From assembly GCA_965240325.2 (NCBI GenBank), contig OZ251238.1:62001-126000 (forward strand): a stretch of DNA of 64,000 nt, given 5' to 3'. A program made the translations under genes and the position numbers. The first letter of the stretch is position 1; each line of letters starts with the position of its first letter. Positions 23,773-36,000 of the stretch are shown one piece after another. The stretch is from Rebecca billardiae RCC1528. Taxonomy: Eukaryota > Haptophyta. The notes under the pieces are model-generated. The model was given only the letters and a program-made list of their open reading frames with translations. It made no database searches and had not been told where the DNA came from.

Positions 23773-25022
23773 ATGTGCCCCGACGGCGTGGACGCGGCGC
23801 TGTACGAGCACGCGAGCCGCGGCGAAGCGGCCGCGCAGTGCGAGCTGGGCGAGGCGCTGCTCGCGCTCGGCGCCGCGCACGCGGCCGAGGCCGCGCGCTG
23901 GTTCCGCGCCGGCGCCGAGTCCGGGCACGGCCGGTGCGCGCTCCTGCTCTCGCGCGCGCTCGCGGCCGGCGACGGCGTGGCGCGCGACAAGCAGCGCGCG
24001 GTGCAGTGGCTGCGCCGCGCGGCGGAGGCGGAGGACCCGGAGGCGCTCTTCGAGCTGAGCGGGCTCGTCGACGGCCCCGGCTCCCCGCCCGCCTCGCTCA
24101 GCAGCGCGCGCGCGTACGAGCTGGCGCTCCGCTCGGCGCAGCTCGGGCACGCGCCCGCGATGAGCGTCGTCGCCGTGGCGTACGACTCGGGGATGGGCGC
24201 GCTGCCGCAGTCGGACCGGCTGGCGGTGGAGTGGTACACCAAGGCGGCCGAGCGCGGCGTGGCCTCCGCCGCGTACAACCTCGGCTGCGCGTACAAGAGC
24301 GGGCAGCACGTGAAGGCGGACGGCCGCGCCGCGCTGCGCTGGTGGACGCAGGCGGCCGAGGGCGGCCACGCGATGGCGATGCGCTCCGTGGGCCTCGCGC
24401 TGGTGGAGGGCGAGGGCGCGGAGGCCGACCCCGCGGAGGGCGTGCGCTGGATGCGCAAGGCCTCCCGCCGCGGCGACACGCGCGCCACCTTCCTCCTCGC
24501 GCACTGGCTCTCCTCGGGCGAGAAGGCGCACCAAGGCGTGCTCCCGGACCCGGACGAGGCGGAGCGCCTCTTCGCGCGGCTGGGCGGGCTGGGCGGGGAG
24601 GGCGGGGTCATGGGCGCGATGCTCGGCATCATCGGCAGCGGCATGCTCGGCGGCGGCCCCGCGCCCGTCGACCCGCGCAAGCAGGCGCGCGCGCGCGCGC
24701 GCGCGGCGGCGGCGCGGAGAACGCGCGCCCAAACGGCGAGGGCGCCGCGCCGCCGCCCGGCTGCGGCTGCCTGCACTGCGGCGCAGCGGGCTCGGCCGAG
24801 GCGCCGCTCAAGGCGTGCGCGCGGTGCCACTCGGCGCGCTTCTGCAGCCGCGAGTGCCAGAAGGCCGCGTGGAAGGCGCACAAGCGCGAGTGCGCCGCGC
24901 GCGTGCAGGAGGCGAGCGCGCAGGCCCAACTCGCGCGCGAGTCCGCCGCGCGCGGCGAGGACGCGCCCGAGGCGCGCCTCGCGCGCGAGTTTGCGCAGGC
25001 GTTCCGCGGCATGCGCGCGTGA
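23773..25022 (+). CDS. Sel1-like repeat protein with C-terminal MYND zinc finger; frame break between the two parts
   Basis: The ATG at 23773 opens MCPDGVDAALYEHASRGEAA, followed by about seven Sel1-like helical repeats (typical endings are RWFRAGAESGH, QWLRRAAEAED, EWYTKAAERGV, RWWTQAAEGGH and RWMRKASRRGD). Such solenoids are protein-interaction scaffolds. At about 24766-24895 lies a MYND finger with Cys pairs CLHC, CARC, CSREC and the closing HKREC, also an interaction module. The repeats read in frame 1 but the finger reads in frame 3. The switch falls in or just after the (GC)n run at 24685-24706, where one extra GC unit would give exactly this shift. It may be a sequencing or assembly error, a real slippage mutation or, less likely, an unrecognised intron. 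The finger frame ends at TGA 25020-25022 after FAQAFRGMRA. Sel1-MYND pairings are common in algae and other protists. The substrate or partner is not visible. Confidence 0.75.
24685..24706 (+). repeat. (GC)n dinucleotide run at the frame break
   Basis: This is an uninterrupted alternating GC tract between the Sel1 and MYND coding parts. Upstream the gene reads in frame 1 and downstream in frame 3, so the net change equals plus two bases, one repeat unit. Confidence 0.7.
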
Positions 25023-25467
25023 GCGAGGCGGCGCGCCGCGCCCCGAGCTCGACGGCCGGCGCCGATGTGGCCCGCCGCCCGCTCGCAGCGCTGCCCTTGC
25101 AGCGGCAGCTGCTGTGCGCGCCGCGGCCGCAAAAGCCCGCCGCCGCGACTTCCCAACCAAGTTCGGCAAGGTCCAGCCTCAGCCGGCCAGCCGCGCAGGC
25201 CCCGCGCAGCCTGACGCGCTGAGGCTCAGCACGCACCACTGAATCGTTCCCTACGCGTACAGCACCAGTGGCGGCGTCCGCCGCAGCCTGCGCGCGAGAG
25301 TGAGACTGAGATTCTCTCTCTGAGTGACTAGAACTGAGATGAGTGATGAGAATGAGCCCGCTGACGGCAGGGCGGGCCGCGTCGCTTGCCCGCAGCCCCG
25401 CACTGCGGCGTGGCGCGAAGAAGGCCGACGGTCGAAGGCGGTCCGAATAAACGAAAATGCTTAAGTA
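25023..25467. other. Intergenic spacer between the Sel1-MYND and CCCH-CDIN1 genes
   Basis: There are about 445 bases with no coding signal. Base composition drops in GC at 25300-25350, with gagattctctctctgag and repeated gag/tgag motifs. An AATAAA hexamer at about 25446 sits some 425 bases after the MYND stop and about 17 bases before the next ATG. It could be the upstream gene's poly(A) signal or an AT-rich core promoter element for the next gene. Confidence 0.4.
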
Positions 25468-26418
25468 ATGCGCCGCCCGACAAGCAGCAGCATGGCTGAC
25501 GACCACGGCGACCCCCCGCCAGCCTGCCGCTTCTTCGCGCGCGGGTACTGCCGGAACGGCGAGCGCTGCGCGTACCGGCACGAGCGGCCGGCGGCCGAGC
25601 CCGCCGCGGCGGCATCGCCCGCGCCCGAGCCCCAGCCGCTCGTCCTCTCCTGGCCGCGCTGGGCGCTGCTGCCGCTCGAGGCGGAGGAGGGCCTGCTGCG
25701 CGTGCTGCTGCACTGGCCCAACGAGCGCGGCATGATGAGGGACCAGCCGGAGTGGCGCGTGCGCAAGCTGGCGCACGCGGTGCGCCGCGTGGGCGCGCTC
25801 TCCACGCTGCAGGCCACCTCGCTGCGCCGCCACCACATCCGCGCCGCCCACCCGTACGTGCCGAGCGCGCGGCTCGGGCTGGGCGCGGACGCAGACATCC
25901 GCGCCGCCGCGACGCTCTTCGAGGAGGCGCTCGGGCGGCACCTGGCGCAGGCGGGCGTGGTGTACGAGGACGAGCCGGCGCAGCGGCGCCGAGGCGGCGC
26001 CGCGCAGCCGGGCGGCACGCCCGACTTCCTGCTGCGCGCGCCGCTCCGGCTGCGGCTGGGCGCGCGCGGCGTCGGCGTCGGCGTCGGCGACGCCGCCGAC
26101 GCCGCCGCGACGGAGGGCGCGGAGGGTGCGGAGGAGGTGCGCGTACACTGGCTCGACGCGAAGCACTTCTACGGCGCGTCGACGATCGAGGACGACGGCA
26201 GGTCCGCCGTCGGCAAGCTCTGCGCCACCGGCACACGATACAACGCGCACTTTGGGCGCGGCGCGTTTGTGTTTGCGCACGGCTGCGGCGCAGCGCTGTG
26301 CGCGAGGCTCGAGGCGCTCGGCGTGTGCGTGCTCGACGCGCGCCCGCTCGACGTCAGCGCGGTGCGCGCGCAGCAGCGCACGTGGTGTGCGGACGCGCGG
26401 GGGAACATCCTGCCATGA
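25468..26418 (+). CDS. CCCH zinc finger fused to a CDIN1-type (TPD motif) nuclease domain
   Basis: This is a 316-residue intronless gene. Residues 20-38 form a C-x7-C-x5-C-x3-H finger (C20, C28, C34, H38), the classical RNA-binding type. The rest resembles CDIN1 (human C15orf41), a predicted PD-(D/E)xK nuclease that partners codanin-1 in chromatin and erythroid biology. The defining TPD is at residues 184-186 (GTPDFLL), and a WLDAKHFYG block at 228-236 supplies the D-x-K residues (D230, K232). The later YNAHFGRGAFVFAHG stretch matches the family's Tyr-x-x-x-Phe-Gly-x-Gly region. The first in-frame ATG is 25468; a second at 25492 (MADDHG) is an equally plausible start. As far as I recall, CDIN1 of animals lacks a CCCH finger, so this architecture suggests a nuclease tethered to RNA. 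Activity itself is inferred. Confidence 0.8.
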   Translation: MRRPTSSSMADDHGDPPPACRFFARGYCRNGERCAYRHERPAAEPAAAASPAPEPQPLVLSWPRWALLPLEAEEGLLRVLLHWPNERGMMRDQPEWRVRKLAHAVRRVGALSTLQATSLRRHHIRAAHPYVPSARLGLGADADIRAAATLFEEALGRHLAQAGVVYEDEPAQRRRGGAAQPGGTPDFLLRAPLRLRLGARGVGVGVGDAADAAATEGAEGAEEVRVHWLDAKHFYGASTIEDDGRSAVGKLCATGTRYNAHFGRGAFVFAHGCGAALCARLEALGVCVLDARPLDVSAVRAQQRTWCADARGNILP

Positions 26419-29400
26419 CGGCGCGCGACGACCTCTGGCTTGTGCCGACGTTCTCACTTGTCGTCGTGCCCCCCGGTCAGCGGCTCAGGCCCAGGGGCGC
26501 TGTGTCCGCGGGCCGCAGCCGGCTACGGGCCGCGCTAGTCTCCGCCAACATCACGCGACGACTAGCAGTCGTAATTACACGCGATATGGTTGTATATAAC
26601 CGCTCGGTTATGCGGGTAAAACTCACCGGTAGCTAGCCCTCATATGAGGGCGGGCAGTGGCAGCCCGAGGGTGAGGGTGGCGGCTACGCCGTACGCGCGG
26701 TGCCTGAACGGATGACTTCCTGAGACCTGACTGAGTCTGCGAAACCGGGAACGGACTGACCGGGGTGGCACTCACGGCGGCTTCCGGCGCGCCGAACCGG
26801 GCGGCAGTTCCGCCGGGGCGCCCCGAGCTGAGCTAGCCAGGCCCGTCGACTGGGGTGGCCCAGTGGGTGGCGGCGCGGATCCGCGCAGCAGCTTGGCAAC
26901 TGCTTGGCACGCGGCCAAGCGATGGCGCGCGTCTCTGCGCGCACTCGCTGGCTGCACCCGCGCGGCTCGGCGGCCGGCGTGGCTGATCACTGATCAGGCT
27001 GATGCTCGATGCGGGTCACCGCGCGGCACTGATGGTGCAGTGGTGGCAGTGGTGGCTGCCCCTCCTAGCAGTCCTAGCTGGGAGAATTCACAGTAGTTAA
27101 GAAATCGATTTTCGGCGTTACCGTAACCCGTCCGCACTTCCGCCCAGTGGGGATGCGGGGGATTTTTTTTCATGCCGCGTTCGCGGCACTTCGCGCCGCC
27201 ACAGTGGAGAAAGATCGGGCCGCCAGCCGTTTGAGCATGGTCGGTTGTGAGCACGCCCATTCGAATCGATGGCGCGCTCCGAGCGGCGGGCATGCGCGCA
27301 TGTGTGCCGCGAGGGGGGCTGCGAGGCGTCGGCCGGCTTGCCAAGGCGGTTCCCCGGGGCGGCGTCACCCTCGCCCGCCCCTCCTCGCCCACCCTCGCCC
27401 CACGGGCGGCCACACGTGAGCTGTTAAGATGAGTTCACGGGGGCCGCGCGGCACGCGCGCGGAGAGGCGAGGAAGTGGTGTTTCGCGGAAAAACGCTCTG
27501 TAGCATTGTGCTCAACCCATGTGGGCACCCGCTCCACAAGTTTGCGGTGCGCCAAACCGCACACAGCGGCCTGAGCAGCTCCCAGACTGAGTTTCGCTCT
27601 TGAAGCCTGTTTTTGGGCCAGATCTTGGTGTGGATGTAGCGCGGCGAGGAGGCGCCGGGCGCGCGCCCGAGCTGCGTGCTGGCACTCGTCATGACCCATA
27701 GGCATCGTCCGTCGCGAACGACCCGGCTCGCCTCGACCTCTCCGACCCGCCGGGCAGCCACGACCGAGCGCGCAGCCAACGGTGTCCAAACAGAGGCTTC
27801 TCAGACCGCGTGGGATGGGCATAGGCGCGAGAGAGGGCGCCCAGCGCGCTCTTGAGATGCACAGGAGCACGCGCTGGTGCGTATAGAACCATCCCATCAC
27901 GATCGCCCCGACCTGGCGCGCCCTATCTGGCCCGTCAGGCTGCCCGCGCCGCCGCCGCCGCGCCACGCCGCCGCCATGCCGCCGCCGCACGGCGGGCACG
28001 TGGGTAAATCTGTATTGAACAAGTACAGAATTTCCGGTGCGGCCCTCTTTTGGGCGGCAAGGTTGGTCTGGTCGACACCTGCCGCGCGGCATGGGCCACG
28101 GCGCGGCGAGGTGGCGGCTGGCGCACCGCGGCGCGGGCGGGATGGCTCGAGGACACCACCGCCCCGCCTCCCACGCCACGCCGTGCGCGTGCGCCGTGCT
28201 CTCGTTGCGTACCGAATTTCCTGCGGCGAGCGACGTCACACAGCGCGACCATGCCATCGCGCGACGAGGTGCGTTCAGCTCAGCGATTTGTCGTATTTGT
28301 TGAATACATGCGGGTACGAATCGGACGCACGACGCCCTCGACGCACACGTCGAGAGCCACGCGCGCGGCGTGGACTGGCACGCGACGCGGAGATGGCGGG
28401 CGCGGTGCCGCGGGCGCGCGACTGGTCTAGAACAGCACAATGAAGCGCGGGACGGCGCCGCGCGCGTGGGCTCGCTGCCGTCTCCTCGCAGTCGAATATT
28501 TCTGTGCACCCTCCTACCAGGTCAGTCGACCGACTTGCACGCGGCATGCGAGCACTGCGTGCGGGGAGGAGTGTGACATGGCAGGCTGTGGCGAGGTGGA
28601 TGGCCGTGCAGGAGTATGCTAGGAAGGGCCGCTCCCGCGCTCGCGCGGTGCCTCGCGCACGCCTCGTCGAGGACGAGCGTGTTTGAATGGCTCCGGGGAG
28701 GCCTGAGACTTCGCTTGTTCACAGCAGCGCGCGACAGGTGCACACAACGAAGGTGACGACCAGGCACTCCGGCGAGGGCGGCTGTGCTGGCAGCAGACTG
28801 CCTTTGGAGTAAGATGCGCGCCATCTTACGCGCCGCTTCGCCTCGCTGCATCGCCGCACTGAGCAGCAGGGCTCCACGCTCACGAATGGCTCACCACGAG
28901 CTACGTGACCGGCCAGCCGCGTGCAACCCGGCGAGGCAGAGAGGGGCGGAGGGATGGGGAGGCTGGGTGGGATGTGGCAGTCCCATGCCCGGGGCCTTCG
29001 CCAGGCGCCTGCGCGGCCACCGTAGCGTCTTCTGTGCGCTCGTGCGGCCCGCGCGATAATTTCCCCGATCGAAAATCGGCTCGCGTGTAGTCGGACGGGT
29101 TACGATATTCCGATCCGCGCCCGTTTTTGTTCACTGTGTTGCGCTTAAACGGCGGCGAGTCGTAGTACAGTTACGCGCCGACTATATAGCCATCAGTAGC
29201 GCGCTGACTACAGCACGGTCAGATGACATCGGCGCCGCGTGACGACGGGCGCGCGGGTGCGTGCGCATCAGTGATGCTGCTGATGGCGATGCGCGCGTGT
29301 CCGCGAGACGTGATGAATATCATCGTCGCCTGATCGCGCGCGCGCCAGGATGAAGCGACTGCAGCAGCAGGCGGGCCCGATGCGGATTGCGGGAGCGGAT

Positions 29401-29486
29401 GGCACGCGCGGCGCACGCTTGGTTGTGCTGGCGGTCGTCGTCCGCGCGCTCGGCGCGCCGGCGGCGCCGCGCGCGCCTGGCGCCGC
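26419..29486. other. Gene-poor block between the CCCH-CDIN1 and SPAG17 genes
   Basis: About 3.1 kb, less GC-biased than the genes, with stop codons in all frames at ordinary density. Short open frames (for example 27424-28509 minus, 28784-29059 plus) show no recognisable domain and no codon bias like the neighbours. I see short palindromes (CCCTCATATGAGGG at 26637-26650; CCGATCGAAAATCGG at 29065-29079), a T run near 27160-27170, and no tRNA, rRNA or mobile-element protein. The 3' UTRs of both flanking genes lie at its edges. Confidence 0.5.
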
Positions 29487-30010
29487 CTACTGCGGCGCTC
29501 GCACGAGCGTGTCGCGCAGCGAGGGCACGCGGTGCGCGTGCACGCGCGGCCCCGCGCGCGCGCCGAGCAGCGCGCGCGGCACGGCGGCGGGCTCGGCGGT
29601 GGCGCCGAGCGGCGGCGGCGGCGCGCGGCGCTGCTGTCCGCCCGGCTTTGGCAGCACCTGCCCGCCCACCGGCACGTCGTAGCGCTCCACCTCGGTGGTG
29701 ATCCTCACCGCCGCGCCCGCCGCGCCCAGGTCGATCGGGTACGCGGCGCGCAGCTCGACCTCGATGCGCGCGCACATGCCGGGCGCGACCGGGCCGCGCG
29801 GGCCCGCGGTGACGAGCACGTCCGCGAGCGGCTGCGCCGCCGTGCGCGCGAGCGCCGCGCTGCGCGCCGGCGGCGGCGGCGGCGCGAGCGGCCCCTCCTC
29901 CGCGTCCGAGTCGTCGCTCAGCAGCGCGGCGGGCGCGGCCGCGAGCGCGGCGAGCGCGGGCGGCGTGGCGGCGGGCTCGGCGGCCGCGGGCGGCGCGGCG
30001 GGCGGCTCGG

Positions 30011-30041
<31 letters not shown>

Positions 30042-33000
30042 GGCGCGCGCGGCGAGCGCGGCGGCGGCCGCCTCGGCCTCGGCCGCGCGCGACGCCGCGG
30101 CCGCCACCTCCGCGGCCGCCGCCTCGGCCGCCGCGCCGCGCGGCGTGAGCTCGCCGCCCACCGCGACGCTGAAGCGCTGCGGCAGCGCGGACACGTTCCG
30201 CACGCCCAGGCTCAGCCGGTACGTTGCGCCCGCCTGCACGGAGCCAAAGTCGAGGGCGGCGGGCTCGACGATCAGCGCCTGGCGGTGGCGCGCGCGCGCG
30301 GCAGAGGGGGCGCGCGGCGGGCGCGCGGCAGGCGGGAGCGTGAGCGGCGCGCGCGCTCGCGCTCGCGCTCGGCCGCGCGTTGGCGCTGGGTGTGCGTGTG
30401 CGTGTGTGCGTGTGCGTGTGTGTGTGTGTGTGTGCGTGTGCGTGTGCGTGTGTGTGTGTGTGCGTGTGTGTGTGCGTGTGGGCGTGTGTGCGTGTGGCGT
30501 TGGCGCGCACCCTAGGCACTGCGCCGTACTGGCCGGAGCGCGCGACCGCGCGGATGCCGCGCTTGACGGGCAGCTCGAGCTGCAGCGCGCGCTCGTGCAG
30601 CCCCACAGGCACCGCGCGCACGACGGCGGCGGCGTGCTGCATGCGCGCGTGCCGCTGCTGTCCGTACACGTCGAGGGGCGTGCGCACTGGCGGGCCCTGC
30701 GCGGCACACAGCAACACCACGCGCACCGCAGCAACACGGGGGGGGCGGGGCGGGCGCGGCCGCGCGGCGTGGCGTGGCGCGGCTCAGCACGCGCGGCCAG
30801 GTCGCAGGGCGCGCGGTGTGCACGCGTGCGCGTGTGTGCGTGCCCGCGCGTGCGCGCGCTGCTCCCTCTCACCAGGTAGGACACGGCGAGCGCGTGCGCC
30901 AGCGCCGCCTCCTGCGCCGCCCCGTGCGCGGCCGCGCGCGCGAGCGCCGCCGAGTGCGCGCCCAGCGCGCCCTCCGCCTCCGCGCCGCCCGCCTCGTACT
31001 GCCCGATCGAGAGGTCGAGGGAGGAGCGGTGCTGCTGCGCGCCCTCCTCCTCGCCCCCGCCCTCCGCCCCCGCGCGGTCCCTGTGGTGCTGCGGCCCCTC
31101 CCTCGCCATGCGCGCCACCATGGCGTCCAGCGACGGGCTGCGCTGCTGCCCGACCTCGGCGCCCGCGTGGACGTGCGCCGCGCTGCCGCCCAGCCCGTCC
31201 GTGCCCTCGAGCCACAGCCCGTCCTCGCCCTCCTCGCCCTCCTCCGCGCTGAGCGGCAGCTGGTCCTCCGACTCGTCGTCGGAGAGCACGGCGGGCGGGT
31301 GCCCCGCCTGGCCGTACAGGCCGAGCGGGCCGCCGCCCTCGAGGCGCGCGCGCTCGCCCGCCGTCAGGTCGACGGCCGAGCCGCTGTGCAGCGCGCCGCC
31401 GCCGCGCGCCTCCTGCGCCTGCCGCTGCCGCAGCAGCTCGCTGAGCTGCGTGTCGGAGTAGCTGGACAGCGGGACCTCGCCCACGCCCACAGCGGGGAGG
31501 GCGCCCCACCAGTACCCGCCTGAACGCGGGCGGCGCGCGCGCGCACGCACGCACGCGCACGCACGCGCGCGCACACGCGCATGCACACGCACGCGCGGCA
31601 GTGCTGAGTGCCAGCGCCACAGCGCCAGCGCCACAGCGCCCCGAAAGCGGACGCGAAGGGAGGGGCGCGCGCGGAGCGAGGGGCCCGCGCGGTGCGCGCA
31701 CCGCGGTGCGAGGGCGCGTCCGCCGCCTTGACCGGCCTGCGCGCGAGCGCGTCCGCCGCCTCGTCCGCCTCCGCCTGCGCGCGCAGCGCCGCCTCCACCG
31801 CCACGCGCTGCGCCTCGAGCAGCGCCTCGGCTGCGCACCGCACCGCACCGCGGCGCGGCGCGGCGCAGCGCAGCATGCACGCACGCGCGGGGGCGCGCGC
31901 AGCTCAGCACGGGGGCGGGGGGCGGGGGCCACGGCAGCGGCGGGGCGCGCGTGCCCGCGGTGTGCGCCCGGCGCGGTGGCGGTGTGGCGGTGTGCCGCAC
32001 CTTCGCGCTCCGCCTGCAGCGCTGCGGCCGCCTCGGAGGCCGCGCTGGCCAGCGTCTCGTCCAGCGACGGCTCGGCCGCGGGCGCGGGCGCGGGCGGGCG
32101 CTGCGCGCGCAGCTGTGCCGCCAGCGCGCGCGCCGCCTCCGCCTCCTGCTTGGAGCGCGCGTCCTGCTGCTGCGCGCGCTCCGCACGCAGCGCCTCGAGC
32201 GCGCGGTGCCGCTCAAACCGCGCCTGCGCACACACAAGCGCACACACAAGCGCACAAGCACGCGCGCGCACGCGCGCGCGCGGAGGGCGGTGCGCGTGAG
32301 CGGCGGCGCGCGCGCTGCACGGTCGGTCCGCGCGCTTGCGCTGTGTGTGCGCTGTGTGTGTGCAGCGTGTGCGCAGCGTGTGCGCAGCGTGCGCTGTGTG
32401 TGCAGTGCGTGCGCCGTGTGTGCGCTGTGTGCGCCGTGTGTGCAGTGCGCGCGGTGCGCGCGCCGTGTGCGCGCGCCCCGCTCACCATGTCTGCAGCCTG
32501 CCTCGCGCGCTCGGCCGGGGTGAGCGGCTGCGTGCGAAGGAGGCGGCGGTAGTGCATCGCGCGCCCGGCGTAGAGCGGCGGCGGGCGCCGCCCCGCGAGC
32601 TGCCTCGCCAGCGCGTCCGCGCCGAGCGCCTCCGCCGCCTCGGCCGACAGCCCCCAGTGTGTGCGCGCGTGCGCGGCCGCGTGCGCGGGCGGCAGCGCCG
32701 CGCCCTCCGCCTCGATCTCGCGCGCGCGCTCAGCCCAGTCCTTGGCGAGGCAGCTCACGTGCGACGCGCGCGGGTTGTCCAGCGCGCCCACGCCCGAGTC
32801 CACGCCCGTCTCCACCACCTCGCCCAGCCCCTCCGCCGCCGCCCTCCGCGCGCCGTGCCAGAACGCCTCGAGCGCGTGCGCGGGCAGCAGCTCAGTCACG
32901 CCGCCGCCGCGCGCGCACACAAACAGACGCGGCGCGTGCGAGCCGCCGTGCTGCAGCGAGCGCTCGAGGATGGCGATCTCGTCGAGCGGCGGCAGCAGCG

Positions 33001-36000
33001 ACGCGCGCGCCCACGCGCACGGGCCCGCCTCCGCGCCCGCCGGCGCGCCCTCGCCCTCGCCCTCGCCCCCCCCCGCGGCCGCGCCCTCTGCCGTCGCCGT
33101 GGCTGCTGCCGGTGCGAGCTTGCGTGCTTGCGCCGCGCGCGCGTCCTCGAGCGCATCGGCGAGGCGCACCTCAAAGGCGCGGCCGTGCGGGTCGACGGTG
33201 GCGAGCGCGCACGGCCCCTCGAGCTGCGCCGTGTACGCGCCCCTGCGCACCCCGTCGTAGCCCTCCTCCCACTCGTAGTCCGCCTTGGCGCCCAGCGCCA
33301 CGCGCGCGGGCAGCAGCAGCGCGCCGCGCACGCCGCCGCGCCAGCACAGCTGCAGGCTGTCGCCCGCGCGCGTGGTGGCGCGCAGGACAGCCGTGCCCGC
33401 GTCGACGTCGAGCTCGCGCGTGGGCAGCACCAGCCGCGGCGGCGGCGGCGCCTCGCCGCCCTCCTCCTCCCGCGCCCCCGCGCCCGCGGGCAGGGTCGCG
33501 CTCAGCGCCACCCCGGCCGCGCCCACCACCGTCACCGTGCGGCTGCCCAGCTGCTGCCACACGTCAGGCAGGCCGGGCGCGCGCACGAGCAGCGCGCCGA
33601 CGCGGAGGGCAGAGCGCGCGGCGGAGGCGGAGGCGCAGACGCGCGTGCCGTCGGGGAACGCGACGCAGCGCGCGCCGTCCGCCCCCACCGTGCACACCAC
33701 GCCGTCCGCGCGCGCAGACACCGTCGCCCCGCTCGGCACATGCAGCGCGGACGCGCCCGCGAGCGCGCCCAAGCGCGCCGCGTCCGCCGCGTCGGCGGCC
33801 GCGCCGGCGGGCTCGGTGGCGGCGCTGGCGGCGCTGGGCGCGAGCGCGCTGCCGCCGAGCGCCGACGCCTCGTCGTCGTCCGCCGCGCCCTCGCCGCCGC
33901 CCGCCTCGGCGAGCAGGCCGGCCGCGGCCGCGCGCCACACGAGCGAGCCGCCGCGGCCGTCCGCGCGCGTCGTGTGCGCGCGCACGTCGCCGCCCCAGAG
34001 GACCTCGCGCCACGCCTCGGCCGCGTGCTTGGCCGACTCGGCCGTGCGCTCGAACGTCACGCCGCCGTCCGCGCGCACGAGCACGCACAGGCCGTCCGCG
34101 CCCACGAGGCTGAGCCCCGCGTGCCCGCACGCGGGAGCCTCGGCACCGCCGCCGCCGCCGTCGTCGTCGTCGCCGCCGCCGCCGGGCGCGTGCGGCGGCG
34201 GGCGCGTGTGCGCGAGGAGGGTGGCGCCCTCCGCCTCGAGGACGAGCAGCGCCTCGGCGCGCGGCTCGCCGCCCTCGCCCAGCTCGCACGTCGCGTGCAA
34301 CGTCGCGCTGTCCGCGTGCGGCAGCGCCACGGTCGCGCGCGCGCACCGCAGCGCCGGCAGCGCGGCCGCGCGCAGCAGCGCGCCGTCCGCGGGGAAGAGG
34401 CGCGCCTCGTGCGCGCAGCCCGCGGGGCCGGCGGCGGCGGTGAGGCCGCGCGCGGCGGCGGGCGGCAGGCGGTAGAGCGTGCCGCCCGGCGGCGGCGCGG
34501 GTGGCGCGGGCGGCGCGGGCGGCGGCTTGGGCGGCGGCGCGGCGGCGGGCGCGGCGGCGGCGCCGTCCGCGCCGTCCGCGCCGGCGGCGGCGGGCGGCGC
34601 GGGCGGCGCGCCGTCCGCGCCGCCGTCCGCGCCGCCGCCGCCGCCGCCGCGGTGCGCGTACGCCGGGTCGGGGTGCGCGCGCGCGTACGCGTCCCACTGC
34701 GCCAGGTTGCGCCACAGCCGCGGCCCGAGCGGGTGCGCCACCGCCGCCACCTCGCGCCTGCCCGGCGGCATGGGCGTGTGCAGCGCCAGCGCCGCGCAGT
34801 CGAGCTCCGGCAGGTACCGCACGAGCGGCACCGGGCGCGCGCCGTGCGCGAGCGCCGAGACGAGCACGTGCGCGGCGGTCTCGGCAGCGTGCGGCTCGGC
34901 ATACTCGCGGTCGTTGAACCGGCGCATCCGCGGCAGCGCCGGCGCCTCCGCCTCGCCCGCGTCCGTCCCGCCGCCCCAGCCCGGCGCGTCGGCGCCGCCG
35001 CCGTCCGCGGCCGCGGCCGCCTCGTCCTCCGCCGCCTCGCGCGCCTCCGCCTGCGCCTCGTCCTCGGCGGCGAGCTCGGCGAGGCTGACGCGCGGCGGCG
35101 CGGCGCGCGGCACGGGCGCGTCGGGCAGCAGCGGGTCCGCCGCCTCGACCAGCTCCTCGCACGCGCCCACCACCAGCGCCGCGTCCTGCTGCGACGGCTC
35201 GAAGCGGCCGAAGCCGTGCCGCAGCGCAGCCTCGGCCGCGCGCGCCGCCGCGGGCCACACGCCGCGCGCGCACCCGTCGACGGCCGCGCCGCCGAGCGTG
35301 CCCGGCGGCGCGGCCATCGCGTCGCGGCCGGGCGCGCGCGCCAGCGCGTACACGCAGCGCTCCGCCTCGAGCACCGCCGCCGCCGCCGCCTCGTCCTCGC
35401 GCGCCGGCGGCAGCTGCGCATACGGCGGCAGCCGGGTGAGCGCGCGCGCCGTGCCGTGCGCACTCCCCACCAGCGCCACGCCGGCCGAGGCGACGCCGCG
35501 CGCGCGGAGGGCGGCGGCGGTGGGCGCGTCGAGCGCCGAGGGCGGCGGCGCGCCCGCCGCCGCCGCCACCGCGCCCAGCGGCGCCGCGCCCAGCGCCGCG
35601 CCCGTCCGCCCCAGGAAGGCCGCCACCGCCTCCGCCTCGTCCGCGCGCGCCGCGGCCGCCGCGCCGCGCGCGTGCTGCGCGGTGGCGGTGCGCTCGACCT
35701 GCGCGCACAGCGCGTGCAGCACGGAAGCGACGCCGAGGCCGACGCCGCGCGCCGACGCGCGCGCGAGCGTCGCCTCGTACACCTCCATCGCCGGCCGCGC
35801 CGCCGCCGCCGCCGGCGCGGCGGGCGCGCCGTCCAAGCCCGCGGCCGCGGAGCCCGCCGCGCCGCCATCTGCGCCGCCGGCCGCGCCGCCGGCCGCGTCG
35901 CCGCCCGTGTGTGCGGCGGTGTGTGCGCGGTGCTCGCCCAGCTCGACGATGCGCACGGCGGCGCACCACGCCTGGTACTGCGCCGCGCGCGCCGCAGCCG

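Noticed and set aside
27424-28509. Minus-strand open frame of 361 codons in the gene-poor block
   Set aside because: It has no domain, a mixed Arg/Ala/Cys composition typical of random GC-rich frames, and other frames are equally open. It is not reported as a gene.
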